From: Anaerolineae bacterium
GTDB taxonomy: Bacteria; Chloroflexota; Anaerolineae; 4572-78; J111
Assembly: GCA_022071955.1 (NCBI GenBank)
Contig: JAJVIM010000028.1
Coordinates: forward strand, 41,522 to 88,833
Direction: 5' to 3'
DNA length: 47,312 nt
Shown here: positions 42,630 through 47,312 of the stretch, one piece after another
Layout: every line of letters starts with the position of its first letter
How positions within the stretch are numbered: position 1 is the first letter of the stretch
Program-made: the position numbers and the translations under genes
Notes under the pieces: generated by a model
Told to the model about the DNA's origin: nothing
Database searches by the model: none
The model's input: only the letters and a program-made list of their open reading frames with translations

Positions 42630-44066
42630 TTACCCCAGCGGCGGAGTCAGGCCGTGGAAGAAGATGAACGAAATGGCCAGCCCAATCCACAGGATAAACC
42701 CAAACAGGCACACCAGATAAACCAGGGCCAATTTGCCGATACCTTCTTCCCACAGTTTCCTGAAATCCGATACCAGGCCAATTGACAGAAAGGTGAGGAC
42801 AAAGAATAACACTCGAAATACGTCCGCTTCGCCCGAGGCCAGTTTGGCGCCATCCATCAACTGCGGCGCGGCCAAACCAATACCCAGCATAATAATGAAG
42901 GTTAAGAAATAGCCGATAACAAATTTGGGGAAGCGATCCCAAATAGCTTTGGCTCCCACCGCTTGCTCACCGGGCTGACGATCAATAACAAAGGTCCAGA
43001 TCATGGCCAGCACAAAGGCCCAGATACCAATGAACATATCAATGAAAAGCTTGGTTGTGGTGGCTGCCATCAAAATCCAGCCCTCTTGCCAGTTAGTCCC
43101 TATCGCCGCTGCCTGCCCTCTGATCAAAGCATCGGTGATAGCTCCACTGGCCACAGCGGCCCCATCAGTTTTAACTGCCAGCCCCATCCAGGCTCCGGCA
43201 ACCATAGGTTGGGTGGACAAAAATCGAGCTGCCAATCCGGGCAAAATTACCAGCTCTACCACCGCAAAAATAACAACCAGAGAGGAGATCATCACCGGCA
43301 CCACCGGCCGGGAACGAATAGCGCCACCGGTAGCGATAGCAGCAGAGACGCCGCAAACTGAAATACCCGAAGCCAACACAGCCGACCATTCCCGGTTGAA
43401 ATGGAAGAAGTAGCGGGAGACAAAATAAACCAAAGCCCAGTAAATCAGATAGGCTTCAACAATAGCGCACAGCCCCCGGAATAAAACCGCTGTGGCCAAC
43501 CCTGTGGCTCCGGCGGCTTTAACCCCCAGTCCGGCCCCAAGAATAACAATGGCGGTTTTAATGTACCATTCTGGTCGAGTGGCTTCTTTGATATATCCGG
43601 CAAAGCCTTTGGCAAAGTTACTGATGAACAGCCCGACCAACAGCGCGATGATAAAGCCGGACTCGCCGGTGAGGCGAAGTGAAAAGTTGAGCCCAAACTT
43701 CTCCATGTCTGCCGGGGTATTCACCGCAATCGGCGCCCAACTCCCAATCAACCAGCAGATGTAGGCAATCCAGAACAGCAGAGTGAAACCGATGACATAT
43801 TTCTGCATGTTAAATCCCAGGAATTTAGCACCTACACTGGTGACGACCAGCATAAACACAAAGGTCAAGATCAAACCGACGATACCAGGCGTCCCAGCAT
43901 AATTTTTGGAGACAACCCCCAATGCTTTGCTCATGTCCATCCAAACATTTGTTTTAACACCCCAGCCCAGGAGATCAACCCCGGCCATGGTAAACAGTGA
44001 AACTACAAAAACAAACAGGCCAATCCAAACGGACCACCAGTCTTCGGTTTTAAATAGCTTTTGCAT
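42630..44066 (-). CDS. YeiH-family putative sulfate/sulfonate exporter-like membrane protein
   Basis: 478 residues from ATG 44066 (GGAGGG 5 nt upstream). At least ten membrane helices. Segments TAIVILGAGLGVKAAGATG, SVCGVSAAIATGGAIRSR and GAWMGLAVKTDGAAVASGAITDAL are characteristic of the YeiH/PF03601 family, annotated as putative sulfate exporters on weak evidence. The family's usual length is ~340-480, so this is a long member with an N-terminal two-helix extension. It is the first gene of the dsr cluster, which supports movement of sulfite, sulfate or an organosulfonate, but direction and substrate are unproven. Confidence 0.8.
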   Translation of the reverse strand: MQKLFKTEDWWSVWIGLFVFVVSLFTMAGVDLLGWGVKTNVWMDMSKALGVVSKNYAGTPGIVGLILTFVFMLVVTSVGAKFLGFNMQKYVIGFTLLFWIAYICWLIGSWAPIAVNTPADMEKFGLNFSLRLTGESGFIIALLVGLFISNFAKGFAGYIKEATRPEWYIKTAIVILGAGLGVKAAGATGLATAVLFRGLCAIVEAYLIYWALVYFVSRYFFHFNREWSAVLASGISVCGVSAAIATGGAIRSRPVVPVMISSLVVIFAVVELVILPGLAARFLSTQPMVAGAWMGLAVKTDGAAVASGAITDALIRGQAAAIGTNWQEGWILMAATTTKLFIDMFIGIWAFVLAMIWTFVIDRQPGEQAVGAKAIWDRFPKFVIGYFLTFIIMLGIGLAAPQLMDGAKLASGEADVFRVLFFVLTFLSIGLVSDFRKLWEEGIGKLALVYLVCLFGFILWIGLAISFIFFHGLTPPLG

Positions 44067-44165
44067 GTTTCCCTCCATGTGCAGGAAAAATATCAATAAC
44101 CCAAATTGTCAGCAGATGAATTTGTGCGACGCTGTGCAGGTATTTTTGGTGCAATTAACTTCACG

Positions 44166-44178
44166 TTTGTGGCACAAA
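44166..44178 (-). promoter_or_regulatory. Possible operator palindrome in the dsr-cluster leader region
   Basis: TTTGTGGCACAAA is a perfect palindrome (6-bp arms, one central base) 88 nt upstream of the transporter start, resembling half-sites of CRP/FNR-family regulators but with shorter spacing. It lies in the 289-bp spacer 44067-44355, which should contain the main promoter of the cluster. No convincing -35/-10 pair was identified there. Confidence 0.3.
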
Positions 44179-44202
44179 TCCCTGTTTACGGAGATGAAAC
44201 CG

Positions 44203-44277
44203 TCATCCCCTGTCAATCGGTTCGCGAGAGATGCCGGGCCATACCCCATAATGCACTTTGAAAACCTGCTCCCTCAT
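44203..44277 (-). other. Possible 24-residue leader ORF upstream of the dsr cluster
   Basis: A near-perfect Shine-Dalgarno (AAGGAGGTGA, 44291-44300 on the minus strand) is followed 13 nt later by ATG 44277 and an open frame of 24 codons ending TGA at 44203. The spacing is longer than ideal, and no homology can be judged. It could be a leader peptide, or the Shine-Dalgarno match may be accidental. Confidence 0.25.
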
Positions 44278-44355
44278 CTATTGAATCCCCTCACCTCCTT
44301 TTTGCGCTTTTCCAATTTGGCCTTGCCCACGCCGGATCAGATTCGCGCTGCGCTG

Positions 44356-45042
44356 TCAACGTAACCGAATTGGAAAATCTGTAACTGTAACGGCCAACTG
44401 GATAGTAATTGGCTCAAATTCAGGCCGGTTATTAACACCCGTAAATGCTTTCTCGCAACCATCAGTGGAGACTTTTGTGGCAGAAGAAATCACGATGGAG
44501 AGCAAACATTTCTGCGCTTTGAGTGGAGTTAACCAAAATGAAAACTCAGTCTTACTATCCCGCCGAACCGGTTGTTCCTGCGTTGGGGGAGGCTCCAGAA
44601 AGCTGTCGCCGGCAAATTGCAACTCAACGCGAATAGCTGCTTCCGGGTCCTCGGCATCAACTTCAAAATGTCCATTATGAACTATCAGTTGAGGATCATT
44701 TTGGGCTACCTGAGGCCAGTTGTAGTAATAACTTTCCTCAAAATGATGTCTGCCATTTAAACCGAGGGCCACATGTGCAGTAGTAACCCCCTCTTCGGCA
44801 ATAACCACACGTAGACCAAACGGGTAATGAACAAACACCTGGGGGCTAAATATCACCTGATAGGCTCTGAAAATTCGCTGCTTGTTTTCGGCGGCTGAGT
44901 CCGGGCCAGAGTTTGCCTCAAGCGTCAGATTTAGCTCTGGTCGGGCCTGCGCCGGTTCAGGAACAGTCCGGGTTAGCACGTACAGGATAAAAGCAAAGAT
45001 AAATACAAAAAATAACGACCCCAGAATCCACGCCGCTAACAT
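44356..45042 (-). CDS. Membrane-anchored protein of unknown function
   Basis: 228 residues. An N-terminal membrane helix (ILGSLFFVFIFAFILYVLT) acts as signal anchor, followed by about 200 residues rich in beta-type segments (LRVVIAEEGVTTAHVALGL; AIRVELQFAGDSF; EPITIQLAVTVTDFPIRL), suggesting an external beta-sandwich domain. I recognise no family. It lies 3 nt after the four-helix gene at 45046-45486, so the two form a small operon. It is upstream of, and on the same strand as, the dsr cluster but separated by a 289-bp spacer. Confidence 0.7.
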   Translation of the reverse strand: MLAAWILGSLFFVFIFAFILYVLTRTVPEPAQARPELNLTLEANSGPDSAAENKQRIFRAYQVIFSPQVFVHYPFGLRVVIAEEGVTTAHVALGLNGRHHFEESYYYNWPQVAQNDPQLIVHNGHFEVDAEDPEAAIRVELQFAGDSFLEPPPTQEQPVRRDSKTEFSFWLTPLKAQKCLLSIVISSATKVSTDGCEKAFTGVNNRPEFEPITIQLAVTVTDFPIRLR

Positions 45043-45045
45043 GAT

Positions 45046-45486
45046 TTACCTTTGCTTACTTCTCTTCGCGGCAAATTTTTGGTTACCATGTTCAGCCAGG
45101 TATTGTTGCCGCCGTCGCAGAAATTCTCTAAAGATCAAAGCGATGCCGCCCCCAGCCATTGCCGCCGCCAAAATCCTAACCCCCGTTTCAGCCCAGTTCA
45201 GCCCCAACCAGATAGCCGCTCCCAACAATAACCAGCCTAACATCAGCTTCCACTGCTTCTGCAGCACATTAGAAAGCACAAAACTAGTCAAAATGTAGAG
45301 GCTGCCGATAATTGCCTGTTCCCAGGCTGTTGGCCGCACCAGGGCCCCGGTCAGAGCCGTCAAAATCAGCAGAATCCCTACTAAAAGGGGCACCAGGGCC
45401 AATACCAGAAAAATTTGGTACCACAATTGTTTTTGAGTGGAATGGTTTGATAGTGAGCGCCGGCTTAATGAATGTTTGATGGCCAT
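45046..45486 (-). CDS. Four-helix membrane protein of unknown function
   Basis: 146 residues with a basic N-terminus and four predicted membrane helices (FLVLALVPLLVGILLIL, AIIGSLYILTSFVLSNVL, LMLGWLLLGAAIWLGL, ILAAAMAGGGIALIF) and a strongly basic C-terminus (FLRRRQQYLAEHGNQKFAAKRSKQR). No motif was recognised. It is the first gene of a two-gene unit with 44356-45042 and divergent from the radical SAM gene across a 277-bp spacer with hairpins. Confidence 0.68.
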   Translation of the reverse strand: MAIKHSLSRRSLSNHSTQKQLWYQIFLVLALVPLLVGILLILTALTGALVRPTAWEQAIIGSLYILTSFVLSNVLQKQWKLMLGWLLLGAAIWLGLNWAETGVRILAAAMAGGGIALIFREFLRRRQQYLAEHGNQKFAAKRSKQR

Positions 45487-45604
45487 ATCTGATCACCGCT
45501 TTCTCAAATTTCAGGTAATTAGGAGGAGAAAGTTGAAATTCAGGGCGTGCCCAACTTAAAGGGTGGCATTGAACGATCTTTATTGTACGATAAATCACAA
45601 TCCA

Positions 45605-45669
45605 AGAGAATAAGGCTCGGCTTATTCTCACCTAAGGAAATCCTTAGTTGAGATAAGGCCCGGCTTATT
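45605..45669. repeat. Array of three adjacent hairpins in a divergent spacer
   Basis: Hairpin 1 (45606-45629) has 9-bp arms GAGAATAAG/CTTATTCTC. Hairpin 2 (45626-45653) has 13-bp arms with one mismatch around AA. Hairpin 3 (45653-45668) has 5-bp arms. Hairpins 1 and 3 share the core ATAAGGCYCGGCTTAT. Hairpins 1 and 2 overlap, so alternative foldings are possible. Lying between divergent genes, the block may be a double operator or a dispersed element. Confidence 0.6.
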
Positions 45670-45763
45670 GTTCTGCCTGTCGGAGGGTGTTAGAATCGAG
45701 GCAGGAGAATAGGAGCGAGGAAATTGATATATTTTGCGCTCCAATAGCTGAAAGACGGCAACT

Positions 45764-46849
45764 ATGCTGCGCAAATTGAGAGGCTTTTTTCAATCTGATT
45801 CCGACCGGCCTTACCGACTGTTCCAGATCGAGTCTTCGTTGAGGTGCAATCTGGATTGCGTGATGTGCCCCTGGGCCGACATCCATACCCCAAAAGCCGT
45901 AATGTCCTGGGACACTTTCAGCCGGATCGCCCAGAACTTTCACCTGACTCACAGTGTCGATCTGACAGGCGGCGGCGAACCAACATTAAACCCTCGTTTG
46001 TTTGATATGGTGCGGGCGGCAAAAGAGGCTAAGTGTGAGGTTGGCTTTAGTACCAACGGTACGCGGCTCGATGCCGAGGCAGCGAAAACCATGCTGGCAT
46101 TGGGGCAGGATTGGGTCTCTTTTTCTCTTGATGGTGCAACAGCGGCAACTTATAATCGTATTCGGCGTGGGGCTGATTTTGAGGTTGTTACAGCTAACAT
46201 CAAAACCTTACACAGGTTAAAAACCAGGCAAGGCAGCCCCACTCCCAAACTGATACTGGTTTTTGTAATGATGCAGGAAAACTATCACGATCTGCCACTT
46301 TACATCGATCTGGCGCATAACCTGGGCATCGAGCACGTTATCATCAAGAATCTGGATGTTATTGTCAAGGAAGAAGATAATACTCGCCGCCTTTTCAGCC
46401 ACACCAACGAAGTAACCCCAACCGAATTAGAGGCGCTCGTAGCTAAAACCCAGCAACAGGCGCATTACGCGGGTATTGGCTTGCGCTTGTACGCTTTGCA
46501 ACCCCAAGAATTACCAATTTGCGAACACAATCCGCTGCAAAGTCTCTTCTTTAACTGGTCCGGCGATGTTTTCCCCTGCATTACGCTGGCCTACGCCGCC
46601 GAACGATATTTTAAAGGCCAGCGCCATATTGTTCCCTGTCAACACTTTGGTAATATCAATCACAATTCTCTGGAGCAAATCTGGAACACAACAACCTTCC
46701 AGGAGTTTCGCCGGCCCTATCAGGAGCGACTGGCCCAAATGCAACAGGCTCGGCTTAAATTGCTGAGTGGAGGCGCAGAAAGTGAGATAACAGAAATGCT
46801 TCCGGCTCCGGAAGGCTGCCGCACCTGTTATTATTTATATGGAGTTTGA
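45764..46849 (+). CDS. Radical SAM protein with SPASM-like C-terminus
   Basis: 361 residues. The radical SAM [4Fe-4S] motif CNLDCVMC (C28, C32, C35) is followed by GGGEP-type SAM-binding segment DLTGGGEPTLN and STNGTRL. The C-terminal third has spaced cysteines (PICEHN, VFPCITL, IVPCQHFGNI, EGCRTCYYLYG) like a SPASM/twitch region binding auxiliary clusters, together with the typical GNINHNSLEQIW phrase. Such enzymes modify peptides or tRNA/cofactors; no precursor peptide or partner is adjacent, so the substrate is unknown. The ATG at 45764 has only a weak Shine-Dalgarno. It is divergent from the membrane-protein pair. Confidence 0.87.
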   Translation: MLRKLRGFFQSDSDRPYRLFQIESSLRCNLDCVMCPWADIHTPKAVMSWDTFSRIAQNFHLTHSVDLTGGGEPTLNPRLFDMVRAAKEAKCEVGFSTNGTRLDAEAAKTMLALGQDWVSFSLDGATAATYNRIRRGADFEVVTANIKTLHRLKTRQGSPTPKLILVFVMMQENYHDLPLYIDLAHNLGIEHVIIKNLDVIVKEEDNTRRLFSHTNEVTPTELEALVAKTQQQAHYAGIGLRLYALQPQELPICEHNPLQSLFFNWSGDVFPCITLAYAAERYFKGQRHIVPCQHFGNINHNSLEQIWNTTTFQEFRRPYQERLAQMQQARLKLLSGGAESEITEMLPAPEGCRTCYYLYGV

Positions 46850-46961
46850 AGTTTGACGATTGATGTGGGCGGGTAGTGCGCCGCGCATGCCCGGCAAATT
46901 GCCGAGTGCAGCCAGGGGCAGATTTTTACGCAACAAGGTGAATTTGGCAGGCTTAACACCA

Positions 46962-46989
46962 CAAAAAAACGCCGCTAAAAAGCGACGTT
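46962..46989 (-). terminator. Rho-independent terminator of the tRNA-Arg gene
   Basis: On the minus strand, 24 nt after the tRNA 3' end, a 9-bp stem with one mismatch (46981-46989 with 46968-46976; loop TTTT) is followed by a run of seven T (46963-46969 as A on the plus strand). Confidence 0.75.
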
Positions 46990-47012
46990 TCTACATAAAA
47001 CCTGCCATAAAG

Positions 47013-47086
47013 TACCTCCGGAGGGATTCGAACCCCCAACCCTCAGTTCCGAAGACTGATGCTCTGTCCAATTGAGCTACGGAGGC
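47013..47086 (-). tRNA. tRNA-Arg (anticodon TCG)
   Basis: 74 nt fold as a cloverleaf on the minus strand: acceptor GCCTCCG/CGGAGGT (last pair G-U), D stem GCTC/GAGC, anticodon stem TCAGT/ACTGA with loop CTTCGGA (anticodon TCG, reading CGN Arg codons), and T arm GGGGG-TTCGAAT-CCCTC. The discriminator is A, and CCA is not encoded. Confidence 0.93.
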
Positions 47087-47138
47087 AGGACAAACTTAAT
47101 AATATTTGTGAGTAATCACCTTATGCCCTAAATATAGC

Positions 47139-47180
47139 AAACAGGGCGTGATAAGTCAAAAGCTATCACGCCCTGTTTTT
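47139..47180. terminator. Strong hairpin, probable terminator at the end of the transposase gene
   Basis: Perfect 15-bp stem (47139-47153 with 47164-47178) and 10-nt loop, followed by TT after the arm on the plus strand (T-run 47176-47180) and by TTTGCTATATTT on the minus strand. It lies between the tRNA and the partial transposase. Given the flanking genes, it most likely ends the minus-strand transposase transcript. Confidence 0.65.
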
Positions 47181-47199
47181 GTTTTGGCTGAACTGGAAT

Positions 47200-47312
47200 T
47201 CAGGGGGTTGACAAGAAAAAACGGGTGCGCCCCTCTAAATCGAGCCATAAACGTTGGAATAAAGTTGAGACCTTCTTGATCCCGTAACAACGTCGTTTGA
47301 GGACTTTGATTT
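47200..47312 (-). CDS. Transposase, C-terminal end (cut by window edge)
   Basis: The last 36 codons of an open frame entering from the right edge. The peptide contains IKVLKRRCYGIKKVSTLFQRLWLDLEG, split here as IKVLKRRCYGIKK and LFQRLWLDLEG, a phrase I associate with the C-terminus of DDE transposases of bacterial IS elements (ISL3-like; the family is uncertain). The stop is TGA at 47200-47202. No terminal inverted repeat could be confirmed within the 20 bp that follow. Confidence 0.6.
   Translation of the reverse strand, partial: IKVLKRRCYGIKKVSTLFQRLWLDLEGRTRFFLSTP

Noticed and set aside
44308..44377. 13-bp inverted repeat with one mismatch overlapping the stop of the gene at 44356
   Set aside because: The loop is 44 nt and one arm lies in coding sequence; it may be chance, and no U-tract follows.
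46860..47075. Short plus-strand frame across the tRNA
   Set aside because: It runs through the antisense of tRNA-Arg and its terminator; no ribosome site or recognisable product.

Overview
The window looks like a chromosomal segment of a GC-rich bacterium, probably a member of the Chloroflexota (Anaerolineae-like). This placement is an inference from protein architecture: giant zinc-ribbon/cyclase/AAA/TPR proteins, NrfD-type complexes, a lipoprotein subtilase, and GC-rich palindromes between genes. No marker gene fixes the taxonomy. The dominant content is a 22.6-kb co-directional minus-strand cluster of 24 genes (about 44066 down to 21428) for dissimilatory sulfite reduction and its electron transfer.

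Left part (1-14770): two GC-rich palindromes, an aldehyde dehydrogenase, a SAM methyltransferase with a perfect extended -10 box almost on its start codon, two paralogous class III cyclase/AAA/TPR proteins (one has lost key cyclase residues, the other keeps them), and a 1434-residue secreted subtilase. The subtilase carries a beta-propeller, an EF-hand-like loop, an array of 15 GGGKSW-type hexapeptides and two Ig-like domains.

Middle part (15266-21406, plus strand): one apparent operon with a CobA-HemD fusion (precorrin-2 supply for siroheme), an SDR-family protein, a large membrane histidine kinase with a Cys-rich PAS domain, and its NarL-type response regulator. It converges on the dsr cluster and is a plausible source of both cofactor and regulation.

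Dsr cluster, in transcription order: YeiH-family transporter, a 58-residue membrane protein, two strong RNA hairpins, dsrA, dsrB, dsrD, a hairpin, dsrC, a dsrM-like cytochrome b, dsrK, a two-heme dsrJ-like protein, a Tat Rieske protein, a monoheme cytochrome c, a Tat molybdopterin oxidoreductase, a four-cluster ferredoxin subunit, NrfD, a small membrane protein, a monoheme cytochrome with a long helical-repeat domain, a DsrE-like protein, a ferredoxin and dsrN (siroheme amidase). A palindrome follows, then an FmdB zinc ribbon and an Hmc/DsrMKJOP-like module: CCG iron-sulfur protein, NarI-like cytochrome b, ferredoxin subunit, and an NrfD fused to a hexaheme cytochrome. DsrD, a DsrC with both redox cysteines and DsrN point to the reductive type of sulfite reductase. 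No sat, aprAB or qmo is present, so sulfate reduction cannot be claimed from this window.

Right part (44356-47312): two unrecognised membrane-protein genes, an array of hairpins in a divergent spacer, a radical SAM/SPASM enzyme, tRNA-Arg(TCG) with a terminator, and the C-terminal end of a transposase at the edge.

The strongest candidate for an undescribed system is the dsr supercluster. DsrMK appears together with a Rieske/cytochrome c/molybdopterin/NrfD complex, a second Hmc-like membrane complex, and a cytochrome-solenoid membrane protein of unknown role.
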